A stretch of DNA of 64,000 nucleotides, taken from NCBI GenBank assembly GCA_029834535.1, contig JAQMWT010000309.1, forward strand, positions 310,001 through 374,000. Direction: 5' to 3'. Position numbers and translations under genes: made by a program. Below, piece by piece: positions 33,609 to 44,400 of this stretch. The notes under the pieces are model-generated. The model made no database searches. It worked only from the letters and a program-made list of their open reading frames with translations, and was not told where the DNA came from. This DNA is from Chrysophaeum taylorii. Taxonomy: Eukaryota > Sar > Pelagophyceae > Pelagomonadales > Pelagomonadaceae. The first letter of the stretch is position 1. Each line of letters opens with the position of its first letter.

Positions 33609-34440
33609 TTGAACGACGTGGCGGGGTCTGTAGGCGATGTCTGCGTTACGGACCCCCATGCGACGGCCAGGCCGAGTCCCGAAGCGGAGCAGTCGCCTCC
33701 CGTGGCGTGCCACAACGTGGAGGATGAGATCGAGGATGGTACTGATGACAACGGTGAGGAGGGGGACGGCAACGCCTTCGTGCCTGTGAACCAGTACGGC
33801 GACAACACGCCAAGAATTTAAGGAGGGCAACGTCAATTCCTCAGCCCGAGGAGCAGCAGCAGCAGTAGCAACCTGGGCAATCGGAGGCGGCGATGCCGGA
33901 CTTCAATGTGGAGTTCGAACGCGTCTTCGTGAAGTTGGTCTAGTACGCTCGTTGGTCTAGTGCGCTCGCAGCATCGATTGGCTCTAGGAATTTATTTCCT
34001 GACGACCTCTCGGACTTCTCTAAACATCCAGGATCCCCATGCTCATGGACCTGAGGATGATGCTCAACGTCGGCAAGCTCTACGCGCGATTCGAAGGCAA
34101 CCAGGAGTACGGCTACCTTCCAGACATTGCACGAGGCTTGAAGGGCAATCAATCAATATCGGCGCGCTGCCTGGCCTGCTGAGAGGTGGTTCTGCGAGCG
34201 CATCATCTCAGCTGCCAGCTTATCGTCATGACTGAGGGCAACAAGCACCCTCCTGAGCGACGAGGAGCTGGACATGTTTGTGACCCTGCGCATGAACAAG
34301 GAGTTTATCACGTGGGTTCGAGACAAGTACGGCCACATCCTCAAGAAGTTCGAGTTGAAGTCCGAGATCATTTTCCTCTAAGAAAACAAAGGAGTCGAGA
34401 CGATTCACGACGACGATTAACCACTAGAAGCAAGCGAGTC
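33609..34440 (+). pseudogene. hAT-like transposase C-terminal relic
   Basis: Plus-strand pieces in several frames: an acidic stretch (EDEIEDGTDDNGEEGDGNAF, about 33720-33780), MMLNVGKLYARFEGNQEYGY (about 34050-34110), and then AERWFCERIISAASL followed by LLSDEELDMFVTLRMNKEFI (about 34180-34310). The last two have the arrangement of the hAT dimerisation domain: an AER/SERxFS helix, then a Leu-Ser-x-Glu helix ending in LRMNK. Frameshifts and stops separate the blocks. Assignment rests on this motif alone. Confidence 0.5.
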
Positions 34441-34824
34441 CGCTGATCACATCGTTTCGTAGTGCTCCGTCCCTGCACGAGGTTGGGGCTGGAATAGAAT
34501 TACGATCTCACAGGCTGGGTGCGGGCAAGGGGGCGGTCAATTTTCGGGGGGGCTATCCTCGAATAAGCTTGCAATGCTCGTTACATTACAAAACTGATTT
34601 AGTAAATGCAAAACGCTGCTGTTTTGTCGCAAACACGGACCGAACTCGACCAACGAAAGATGTGAGACAGACGCTCAGGAGTACTCCCGACCACTCTCCT
34701 TTCGGACCTGGGGCACGCCATACCCCAGTTTAACGTGATCGTGGCATGGTGTGGGATAATGTCTAGCAGTACCCGACACTAAAAATTACCAGGGACGTGA
34801 GGAAGGGGAGGATGGCGAGCCACA
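34441..34824. other. No feature seen
   Basis: Intergenic stretch between two transposase relics. No open frame of note. Confidence 0.5.
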
Positions 34825-34843
34825 CTAGGTGTCGAAATAAGCA

Positions 34844-35820
34844 TTATGACCGTAGCTCCCGGAGTGTCGGTGGGGTCGCTGCTTTGGGGCGGGTCTCAGG
34901 TAGCTGGTTGGTTCGTGGCTGGGGTCGCCGACGGCGGCGACGACCGTGACCGACCTCGCGCTCGAACTCGGCGTCGCTGTCCTCCTCCTCCTCCTCTTCT
35001 TCAGCATCAGCATCATCCGGCACGGCAAATGCAAGATCCTCCAGCGCCTTTTTGCACGCGTTCTTACTGCACCGCTTCCGTTTGAGGTTCCCGCTGATCT
35101 CGCAGTACTTGAGTTTGCTAGCGTCGCACGCGGGCGCCGTTGTCAAGGCCGCAGACGCAGCCGTCCTTGCAGCGCTGCCACGCTTCGAAGCATGCCGAGA
35201 AAAAAAAGCCGCGTATAAATCGCGGCCCGCACAGGCCCCAGCACATCACGTCAGCGTTGCACTCGCGGTAGTCATAGGCCTCAGCCCAGCAGACGCCAAC
35301 CTTGTTGCCGGCCCCAAACTTGGTCTTGGCGTGTTCCCTTTGTTGTTATCGGCGTAGTCCACGAACTGGGGCGTCTCGTCGAGGTTCAGGACAAGGCGGG
35401 GGTCCGATATGGCGCCGTGCTCGTCCATAATCCCCGCGGCCTTGAGCTCGGCGCGAAGTCCGTGGATGCCCGCAAAGTACTCCTCGACCATCTCGTCGCA
35501 GTTCACGGCGGCACGCTTCGCCTCGATTATTTTGCTTGATCTTCGTGCTTATCCGGTGCGAGTTGCCTGCGAAGAAACCTATGAATAATTCTTCCATGAG
35601 GGCGAATGGCCGCACACAAGTTTGTAGTTGGCGTTGTTGTTGACCGGGACTTTCTCGCGTCCTCCGCCGCGCCGGTTCTGAAGAAGTCGACGATTGAGGA
35701 GTAACATATGGCGCACTTTGTTGACTCCGATCTTTTCGCACCTTGTCGCGGGCCTTTGTTGCTTGCTCTCAACGATCCATTTCATAGGCGCCTGCTCCTC
35801 CTTTGGCGTGAGCAACATCC
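34844..35820 (-). pseudogene. pogo/CENP-B-like DDE transposase relic
   Basis: On the minus strand an N-terminal helix-turn-helix-like block (LTPKEEQAPMKWIVESKQQR, about 35760-35818) is followed, after stops, by MVEEYFAGIHGLRAELKAAG and PRLVLNLDETPQFVDYADNN (35330-35480). NLDETP is the usual first catalytic Asp context of pogo/Tigger-type DDE transposases. A further frame reads KVGVCWAEAYDYRECNADVM (about 35250-35310). The C-terminal piece has a long acidic run (34900-35000). Frame changes make it non-functional. An exact superfamily is not certain. Confidence 0.55.
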
Positions 35821-36095
35821 GGTCCGAGTTGGAACGTGCGTCGCGGCTCTTTCATCAGACAAAACACGCTCCTTCAGTCTATCGTCGAGCTGTCGTCTGG
35901 ATACAACCGGCACGACACAGCCACCGGTGAACTGAACGCAAGAGCCGCGAATGCCCGCGAGATCATGACGTGCGTCCCTTGTTAAACGATGGTAATATTG
36001 TTAGTTCTGTCCACGGGTTGGCTCCTCCGAGATCGTCCGCCTTGCCCCTCTCTTTTTGCGCTGGCGTGTGCTCACGTCCTGCGGTGTTATCACCA
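35821..36095. other. No feature seen
   Basis: Short region between the transposase relic and Helitron H5 with no recognisable gene or repeat. Confidence 0.5.
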
Positions 36096-37303
36096 TCTTA
36101 ACTACTAATCGACAGATCCTAACTACTAATCGACAGATGTTTGTCTGTTTGTTTGTTTGTTTGTCTGTTTGTCCCCCGATTTAGGGTAAGGATCATGTAG
36201 GCGCGAGAGTAAGCATCAGGTAGGCGCGAGAGCTAGACAGTGATCCTCCAAGCCGTCTACGGCGACCTCGCAGACTATTTCCACGACCCGCGGCGGCTCT
36301 TTCAGCGCGCCATTCTCACGCCCCGTCGAAACGATGTTGTCGATGCTGACAACGCGCGCATGACCGCGGCCTTTTTTTCACGGAGACGAGGCGTCGGAGT
36401 TCTTTTCGGCTGACTAGGCTGGGTCGGAAGACGACGTCTCGCTCTTTACAGTAGAGTTTTCAACTCCCTGACAACCAACGGCATGCTGACTTTGATCGCG
36501 AGCTTAATGTCTTCGCAACCTCGACCCGTCGCACGGCCACTGCAACGGTACCAGATACATGATCGATCGTGTCGTTGTCACCGAGGCTCCTCCAACCTGT
36601 ATCGCTTAGAGTTTTCAACTCCCTGACAACCAACGGCATGCTGACTTTGATCGCGAGCTTAATGTCTTCGCAACCTCGACCCGTCGCACGGCCACTACAA
36701 CGGTACCAGATACATGATCGATCGTGTCGTTGTCACCGAGGCTCCTCCAACCTGTATCGCTTAAGGCCCACCTACGCCAAATGATCAACAAGAGCCAGGG
36801 CCAGACGCCCCGCGAGGTCGGCGTCCTCTTTCCCAAGCCCGTCTTCTGCCACGTCCAGCTCTACGTGGCTCTCTGTCGATCGGCATCCCCGAGGATATAC
36901 TCATCTGGGTCGACGACTCCACCCTACCCCAGACGTGCTGCGCTATACCGATAAGCCCCCTCCCGGCGTCTACACGCGCACTATAAGTGAACTTACTGGG
37001 ACCACGTGAACTTACTGGGGTTTGAGATTGGGACTAGGTGAATTGAGTGACCAGGTGAAACTGGGACCAGGTGAACACACTGGGGTTTTTAGAGTAAAGG
37101 GTTTTTAGAGTAAACTCAAAGGTTGGCGGCGCGTGCGGATCAAAGCAGCTTAGATTGGCGGAGGCGAGAGCGACGAGCTCAAAGGAGTTGGTGTGAGCTA
37201 GGTGAACTTACTGACCAGGTGAACTTATATGAAACTTACTGGGACCAGGTGAACTTACTGGGGTTAGAGATTGGGACTAGGTGAACTTACTGGCCTGCAC
37301 TTG
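36096..37303 (+). mobile_element. Helitron-type relic H5 with internal duplication
   Basis: Two consecutive 21-bp copies of the 5' terminus (TC at 36096 and at 36117) open the element; it ends GGCCTGCACTTG near 37303. Helicase traces: RAILTPRRNDVVDADNARMT (about 36310-36365), and INKSQGQTPREVGVLFPKPV then QLYVALCRSASP (36780-36900). A 155-bp segment, 36452-36606, is repeated immediately at 36607-36761. The 3' part has the AACTTACTGGGACCAGGTG array. Confidence 0.78.
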
Positions 37304-37308
37304 TTAAG

Positions 37309-37575
37309 TCTTTAAATGTCGACTGCTAAGAGGGGGGTGTGTGTGGGGAGCATGAAGGATGTGGGTGGCTTTGCTTGTCTTGCTTCATGTCTTTAAATAA
37401 CGACTGCTAAGAGGGGGGTGTGTGTGGGGAGCATGAAGGATGTGGGTGGCTTTGCTTGTCTTGCTTCATGTCTTTAAATAACGACTGCTAAGAGGGGGGT
37501 GTGTGTGGGGAGCATGAAGGATGTGGGTGGGTTTGTGGGGTATGAGGGATGTGCCTGACGGGCGGAGATAAGTAC
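37309..37575 (+). repeat. 81-bp tandem array of Helitron 5'-subterminal sequence
   Basis: Three units start exactly 81 bp apart (37309, 37390, 37471), each with CGACTGCTAAGAGGGGGGTG and AGCATGAAGGATGTGGGTGG. The last runs on into the longer subterminal sequence. It abuts the 3' end of H5. Confidence 0.88.
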
Positions 37576-37949
37576 TTGCTTCATGTCCTGCTTTGCCCTC
37601 TCGAAGGATCCTGCCGTAGCCACACATCGGTGTTTCTGCCTTTTAACGAGCCGCCCCCCCCCTTACCTCGCGATCTCGTGATTATCTCTTGCTGTGTGTC
37701 GCACACGAACCGAGTTATTCGACCAATGACCGAACTATGTTGCGGCTGAGCAACGAAAATAGTACCGCACGGTCTGGACACAAAAAAAGTCGCGATTTCT
37801 CTCTTATTGGACGCAGTGTCGTAGTCGTCTTTTAGTTCCGGTACTACGCGGCGGCTCTGTGGCCCGCTATACTACTACTACTACGTCCAGCACCTCGTCG
37901 GTCGAAGTCAGAGGTTAACTAGCTTTTGATCAAAAAGGAGGACGGCGCC
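37576..37949. other. No supported gene
   Basis: Contains an ACT triplet run near 37871-37884 and no open frame with recognisable content. Confidence 0.5.
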
Positions 37950-38311
37950 TAACACGCTTGCTCCCTGCGTCGGCCCCGGCCGTCCCGGAGTGAGACGGTG
38001 CCTGCTCGCTTCCCGGGCTGGCCGGTTATTAGCACCCGGGGGAAACAAAAAGTCTGCAGTCTGGGAATCATGGGGTTCGCTCGGTTGGGCAGAACGCGAC
38101 GGACAGGTCGATTGCTCGTGGACCAACACGTCCGCGACCTGCGACGCTTCTGCACGACCTCGCACAAGACCGCGGTCCGCAGTGGCGGTCCACCATCAAC
38201 AAGTCCGTCCTCGTCCCTCGCCTCTGCCCCACAACTGCGTGATTTGCCTCTGTGATTCCGTACCGGCTCCTGCCGGTCCGGCCTGGTTCCTATGCTCGGG
38301 AGAGGTCGGAA
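37950..38311 (+). repeat. Inverted dispersed repeat B, copy 2
   Basis: Matches 22083-22463 in opposite orientation. Here the plus strand carries the shared frame (RRCLLASRAGRLLAPGG, ESWGSLGWAERDGQVDCSWT, then HDLA-DRGPQWRS in a shifted frame). Decayed element of unknown family. Confidence 0.75.
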
Positions 38312-38328
38312 GTTAGTTAGATCAAAAA

Positions 38329-39475
38329 AAGTGCAGGCCAGTAAGTTCACCTAGTCCCAATCTCTGACCCCAGTAAGTTCACCTGGTCCCAGTAAGTTCA
38401 CCTGGTCCCAACCTCTAACCCCAGCAAATTCGGTGTAAACCCAATCTCTAACCCCAGTAAGTTCGGCGTAAACCCACACCCACTCTCCTTTGTCATGATG
38501 CGCCGATGGAACTAGTCCCCATAGTGAAGTCGGCATCCTTTCGCCCCCTCACGCAAAAAAAGGAAAACGCCCACGCGTTGTAGGACCCGTCGTTGCGGCG
38601 CGGGCTAGTCTCGTTTTCTTATCCGACCCTACCTTTGAGCTCGTCGCTCTCACGCCCGCCAATCTAAGCTGCTTTGATCCGCACACGCCGCTAAGCTTTG
38701 AGTTTACTCTAAAAGCCCCATTAAGTTCACACTTGGTCTCAGTAAGTTCACCTGGTCACTAAGTTCACCTAGTCCCAATCTCTAACCCCAGTAAGTTCAC
38801 CTGGTTCCAGTAAGTTCACCTGGTTCCAGTAAGTCCACCTGGTTCCTGTAAGTTCACCTGGTTCCTGCAAGTTCACCTGGTCCCAGTAAGTTAACCTATA
38901 GTGCGCGTGTAGACGCCGGGAGGGGGCTTATCGGTATTGCGCAGCACGTGTGGGGTAGGGTGGAGTCGTCGACCCAGAAGAGGATATCCTCGGGGTTGCC
39001 GATCGACAGAGAGCCACGTAGAGCTGGACGTGGTCGCGATCAAAGTCAGCATGCCGTTGGTTGTAAGGGAGTTGAAAACTCGACTGTAAAGAGCGAGGCG
39101 TCGTCTTCTGACCCAACCTAGTCGGCCGAAAAGAACTCCCGACGCCTCGTTTTTGGGGGAAAAAAGGCCGCGGTCATTCATGCGCGCGTTGTCAGCATCG
39201 ACAACATCGTTTCGACGGGGCGTGAGAATGGCGCGCTGGCTGAAAGAGCCGCCGCGGGTCGTGGAAACAGTCTGCGAGGTCGCCGTAGACGGCTTGGAGG
39301 ATCACTGTCTGGCTTGCTGGCCTACCTGATCCTTACCCTAAATCGAGGCACAAACCCACCCACATCCTTCAATGGCTTCATGCTCCCCACACACACCCCC
39401 CTCTTAGCAGTCGACATTTAAAGACAAACAGACAGACAGACAAACAGACAAACATCTGTCGATTAGTAGTTAGGA
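38329..39475 (-). mobile_element. Helitron-type relic H6, internally deleted
   Basis: Minus-strand copy with the 5' end (TCCTAACTACTAATCG) near 39475 and the 3' end near 38329. Compared with H1 and H3 it lacks about 200 bp of the helicase remnant around 39032, so the KSQGQT block is gone. It has extra AAGTTCACCTGGTTCC units at 38800-38890 and carries an unrelated 139-bp insertion (38493-38631). Confidence 0.75.
38487..38637. mobile_element. Small insertion in H6 flanked by CCTTTG
   Basis: H1 and H3 read through CTCTCCTTTGAGCTCGTCG (Helitron H3 has one change). In H6 the sequence is interrupted by 139 bp and CCTTTG occurs on both sides (38487-38492 and 38632-38637), as for a 6-bp target-site duplication. 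No clear terminal inverted repeat is visible. Confidence 0.7.
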
Positions 39476-39572
39476 CTCCCCACACACACCCCCCTCTTAG
39501 CAGTCGACATTTAAAGACAAACAAACAGACAAACAGACAGACAGACAAACATCAGTCGATTAGTAGTTAGGA
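39476..39572 (-). repeat. Second Helitron 5'-end copy adjoining H6
   Basis: Repeats the CTCTTAGCAGTCGACATTTA segment, the (AGAC)n tract and the terminus (minus TCCTAACTACTAATCG at 39572). Either a tandem duplication of the H6 end or the remnant of another copy. Confidence 0.8.
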
Positions 39573-39661
39573 AAAGAAGATGGCACGCAGCTTCCGGCAC
39601 TATATAGTTTTTTCCATTGTCCAGAATAATAATAATAATAATAGAGGCACAAAAAAAAAAT

Positions 39662-40594
39662 TTAGGCGTAGAAAGGGAGGATGAGGGTGAGGAAGTGGAA
39701 CCTGGCTCGCGTTTGAGCGAGCCAGCGGAGCGCCTTGTAGTAAGGTTCGTGGTTGTCTGCGTGATCCTTTTTGAGGTGAGCGCGTCCGCGCTCGACGAGG
39801 TCAAAGACGAGGAGAACCGGAAGTTTGGTGCGGAGGGGAATAGCCACGAGGGTCGCGTCCCCCGTTCCAACGTACAAGGAGTCGCGACTTCGGACGAGGG
39901 AGCAGGGCGTAGAGACGGTCGCGAGCGTAGATACCGTTTTGGCGGTTTGATCGATAACTCGTATCCTGTCGTTTCCAAAGTCGGATACGTAGATTCTGTG
40001 GGACTCGACCGCAATCCCTCGAACCGTATAGAAACGGGCGACGTCGATTGGGCCGTCGCTATACCCTGCTTCGGCGCCAGCTATCGTCTCGACTCCAACG
40101 TCCGGCCGCCACACTCTCACGCGATTTCCGTCAGCTAAATAGAGTCGATCGCCCAGGAGGGTTGCCGCGTACAGCATCCAGAACCGGCCCTCCTTGCCGT
40201 CGGCAAACCCGCGTTCCCCCAGTTTGCCGGCGAGAACTTTCCCCGTCGACGACGCGACGCAGTGAGCGCCGTCTCGGTCGTCGGTTACCGTAACGTACTT
40301 CGGACTCGCGAAGCAAGGCCGCATCGGCGACATGTCGACGACTGTCGTCGCTTCGCCCGACGGCAGGACTCTCCGGACGCGATGGTTGTCCCTGTCTGCG
40401 AGCCACAGCACTTGATCTGCGTCGAGCATGCCGGAACTGGGATAGTTCAAGCCCGTTGCCAAAAGCGGTTTCAGCTTTCCATTAACGGCGACGCCGATGC
40501 TGTTCGCACACCTTTGCACGACCACAACGCCGCCGTCGGGGTACACGCCGCACGGGTACATGAGCCGTCTCTCGGGTCCCAATAACATCTTCAT
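39662..40594 (-). CDS. NHL-repeat beta-propeller protein
   Basis: 310 residues from the ATG at 40594. Repeated strands of NHL type occur: SSGMLDADQVLWLADRDNHR followed by VRRVLPSGE; LYLADGNRVRVWRPD with GYSDGPIDVARFYTVRG; and IYVSDFGNDRIRVIDQTAKT. This is a five- or six-bladed propeller of the kind found in NHL domains of peptidylglycine lyases and TRIM-NHL proteins, but no partner domain is present. A basic hydrophobic tail (RFHFLTLILPFYA) closes it. There is no signal peptide. Function cannot be told; NHL propellers usually bind protein or RNA. It has no neighbour within 800 bp upstream. Confidence 0.8.
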   Translation of the reverse strand: MKMLLGPERRLMYPCGVYPDGGVVVVQRCANSIGVAVNGKLKPLLATGLNYPSSGMLDADQVLWLADRDNHRVRRVLPSGEATTVVDMSPMRPCFASPKYVTVTDDRDGAHCVASSTGKVLAGKLGERGFADGKEGRFWMLYAATLLGDRLYLADGNRVRVWRPDVGVETIAGAEAGYSDGPIDVARFYTVRGIAVESHRIYVSDFGNDRIRVIDQTAKTVSTLATVSTPCSLVRSRDSLYVGTGDATLVAIPLRTKLPVLLVFDLVERGRAHLKKDHADNHEPYYKALRWLAQTRARFHFLTLILPFYA

Positions 40595-40609
40595 TATGTG
40601 ACGTCGCAA

Positions 40610-41471
40610 GACACGTCATATTACGGTTCAAATCAGATACGCACGTCTTAGAACCCGAAACTTTTGTCGTCGGTGGGTGCGCAACGAAAGGCGCCTGTAG
40701 TGGTGGTTTTCTCAGAAACCCGCCCTCCTGGCCGCCGGACCAGGGGCCTCAACACCCCTTTCTCCCAACCCGAACCGCGGTTGAAACCACCACACGCCCG
40801 ATCTCAGCGCAATACCCCACGCCATCACGAAATCGGACGATCAAATGAGGATGAGGGTAATAGCAAGAGAATAGCAAGAAAGCAATACACGTGCCTGGTC
40901 GACATTGGGTTCTTCAGTGGAAGCGCAGGTGAGGGTGTCAAGGTGATGACACCCCCCATAATTGCAAGGTCAGTAGTACAAGAGCAACAACCAGGGTAAG
41001 TCATGTGGGCCATTGTGGCAGGCAGGCAAGTGGGGGTATGGGCGTTACTGCCACACGCCACTCCGCGCGTGCTGCTAATCTCCAACAGGGCGATCGATAA
41101 CTAAACTCAGAAGAGGACCCGAGGCGACGCTTCCGCGCCAAAGCGCACGCAGCCGCCACGAGCTCGCTCGCTCGCTCGCAAGGGCGCCCATCAAGGCGTC
41201 CGTCCGTCCGTCCGTCCGTCCGTCCGTCCTGGCGTGGTGGGCGAGCGTTTCGAGTTCTTAAGAACTCCGCCTTCAGCAGCTCGTTCGTTCGTTGGTTGGT
41301 TGGTTGGTTGGTTGAGGGCGGTCGGGATATCATGCATGCGTCTGCGCGCGTGCCCCAAGACGCGAGGGCATTGTGGCACGGCCCAGCTATCGACTGAGAG
41401 AGGAGGGTAAGGTTCGCTCCGTTGCGAAACAGAAGCCCGCAAGACAAGAAGAGTGGCGAAGGAAGTCTTAT
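40610..41471. other. Intergenic region with tetranucleotide repeats
   Basis: Upstream of the large surface-protein gene. Holds (CGCT)n near 41165, (CGTC)n near 41200-41228, (GTTC)n/(GTTG)n near 41280-41315. No gene seen; the last part is presumably the 5' leader and promoter of the gene at 41472. Confidence 0.6.
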
Positions 41472-44400
41472 ATGTCATTTCGATGCGCGCTCCTGTGCTG
41501 GGCGGCCTGCGCAAGAGCAGAAGAAACGTGCTTCGAGCTCGTGATGAAGGACGCCGGAGGGAACGGCTGGCAAGGCTCGAGTTATACGATCGAAAGTGCG
41601 GGGAGCGCTCCTGTCCGAAGGGGAACAATCGCATACGGCTACAACCAGACTGACACTATCTGCGTAGCGCCGGCGTGCTTTTCGATCAAGGTGAGCTCGG
41701 GAGATACCGACTCCGAGGTTTCGTGGACGCTCGGCGGTGCGATCAGCGGTGGCGCGCCGGACCTCGGTCGCGAGTTCTACGCTCTTCCCGGAGGGGAAAT
41801 CGTCCAGGGCTCGTGCACATCGACGCCCACGCAAACACCTGCGCCGACGCCCTTGGTATCCTCTTATGCCGTCTTAGTCGCCGCGGTGCAGTCTGGGGCT
41901 GGAACTATCGACGTTGCCGGCTCGATCGACTTCGACGACGAAATCGAGATGAGCAGAAAAGACGTCGGTTTCGTGGGCGTTCCCAAAGCCGTCTTTGATG
42001 GCGGATCTCGGACGAGGCTCTTCAACCTCAAGAACGCGACCTTGTCCCTCACAAACGTTGTGCTCATCTACGGCAGGGCGTTTGTCGGGGGCGGGTGCGC
42101 GCTCGCGACCGACGGATCGAGAATTGACTTGGCGGACTGCGTCGTGACCGCGTGCCGAGCGAGCATTGGAGGTGCATTTTATTTGGATGATCGGAGCCAC
42201 CTCGTCGTGACGCGCTCGAACATAACCTTCAATACGGCCAACTCGGCAAGCGAGCGTCCTTTTACCCAGCACCTTCATACTTAATCATGTAGGATGGCGG
42301 CGTCGCGTACGTCGCCTCGAGGAGCACCATGACCGTAAACGCGAATAGCACGCTCTCGCACAACACAGCAGTAAGATGATGATGATGAGACCAGTGTGTG
42401 TGTGTGTGTGTGTGTGTGTGCCCTCCGGCAACACGAGCGGGAGTCTTGTTTTACCCTCTATTATTATCCGTCTCGAGCTTTTCGCTACCGCAGGGCGATG
42501 TGCGCAGCCAGTGCCGCGCGCGTTTCTCGACCGACTTCCTCGTGCCCGCAGTGCGGCGGCGTCGCTTCCCTCGCAGAATCGAGCCTGGTGAATTTCGAGG
42601 ACAGTCTGCTCGCGTGGAACTATGCCGTACGAATAAAAAAATTATTCTGCGTTGGGATTGATGATTTTTTTCGTCCTCATAAAGATATCTTCTCAAATGA
42701 CGACGACGACACCGGCAGGTCGACGTGCGCCACATGATGCTTTTGTTCTTGCCGCGGTCTACCGACGACGACGATGTCTGCAGGATGGCGGCGTCGCCTG
42801 CCTCCTTCGCTCGAGCTACGTGAATATAAAGAACAGCCAGCTCGAGTCGAATTCCGCCGTACAGACCTACGCAGGGTCCTCCTCTCTTTGCTGTTGTTTC
42901 CTTCTTCGCTCGCGCCTCTACGTTTCTTTGTTGCCCCTCCCGTGCGATGTCTCCTTCTGCGTCGTCACCTACACGCAGCGAAGAACCCCAATAAATCTCC
43001 TCGTAGGGCTCGGTGAGTCGAAAGTTTGTACTGCGCGAAAGAAAGAAAGAAAGAAAGATGGCGCTCTCCTGGACCAACCTTTGTTTCTTCTCGCGTACCG
43101 CTTGCAGTTCGGCGGCGTCGCACTGATACAGAACGCAAGCGTCGTTTCTATCGAGAACAGCGCGCTCGAGTTTAACTCGGTACGAAACGGTTTTGAACCC
43201 GTGGGGGTATCTTTCTTTCCTCTCGCAGGCCGCCGTGCGTCTGGCATCGCCTTGAAACCATCTTTCGCTACCGTATGGAAGCACTGCTGTCTACAGGGCG
43301 GCGGTATCGCGTATGTGGAGGACGCGAGCACGATGGTCGTCGAGAACAGTACGCTCGGAGCAAACATGGTGCAAAAGAAGAAGAAACTCGGCCACGTTTT
43401 TGACACTAATAACGACGACAGGCCGGGGTGCGACAAACAAGTCGTGTGTGCTTTCGTGCGAACGATGTTTGTCCACCGACGCCCTCTTTTTCGGCGCTTT
43501 GTGTGCAGAGCGGCGGCGTCGTCTTCCTTCTCGATTCGAGCACGACGAGCTTCGTCGGCAGCATACTCGCGCATAATTCGGTGCGATGGAAGCGCCAACC
43601 AGGGAATATCTTCTTCTTTCGTGCCTGGCTTTTGTGACTTGTGTGTTCTTTCTTTATCTGGAATGCACCTTGTCTCTACTTCGCGCTCGCTCAAACAAAC
43701 GACGACGGCGACGACTCCCGTAGGCAGCTGCGTGCAGTCAGCGTCGCACACAAGTCGTGTCGCTACTCCAAACTATAGTGTGTCGCGCAGAACGGCGGGG
43801 TCGCTTTTTTGGATTCCTCGAATACGATGACCATCACGGACAGCACGCTCATACATAACACGGCCGTACGATAAAACATCACCCGATTTCCTCGACGCGT
43901 GTTCGGAAAAAAACTGTTACTTTCTGCAGGCTGTGGTGCGAAAGCCAACGCCGCGAAAAAGCCTCTTCTCGTTACGAGATTGCTGACAACACTCCGCTGT
44001 TTGTGCGTCGTAGGATGGCGGCGTCGCGATTGTTTTCGCCTCTAATAGCTTGAGCATTACGGGAAGCAAGCTCGTGGCGAATTCAGCCGTGCTACAAAAT
44101 CCGTCAGCGTCTTTCTTTCGTACCACACATGATCTGTGTGTGTGTATTCGCCCCCCCGCTGGGATGGTGCACTCAAATCACGCACGTCTTGGTCCGCAGG
44201 CCGACGTCCGCCATCCAGCGCCGAAAAAAATAACTCGGAACTGCGACTAGGCGATGGCATTATTACGGTTGTGAGATGCCCGTAGGCTGGCGGCGTCGTG
44301 TACGCGTTCATATATAGTATTATAAGCATCACGGACAGCATGCTCGCAAACAATTCGGCAGTACGAAAAGCACCGTTTATTATTATTCGACTTTTTCGCG

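Noticed and set aside
41373-41471. Upstream extension of the surface-protein ORF
   Set aside because: The extension begins at GTG and contains no ATG; the ATG at 41472 immediately opens a good signal peptide.
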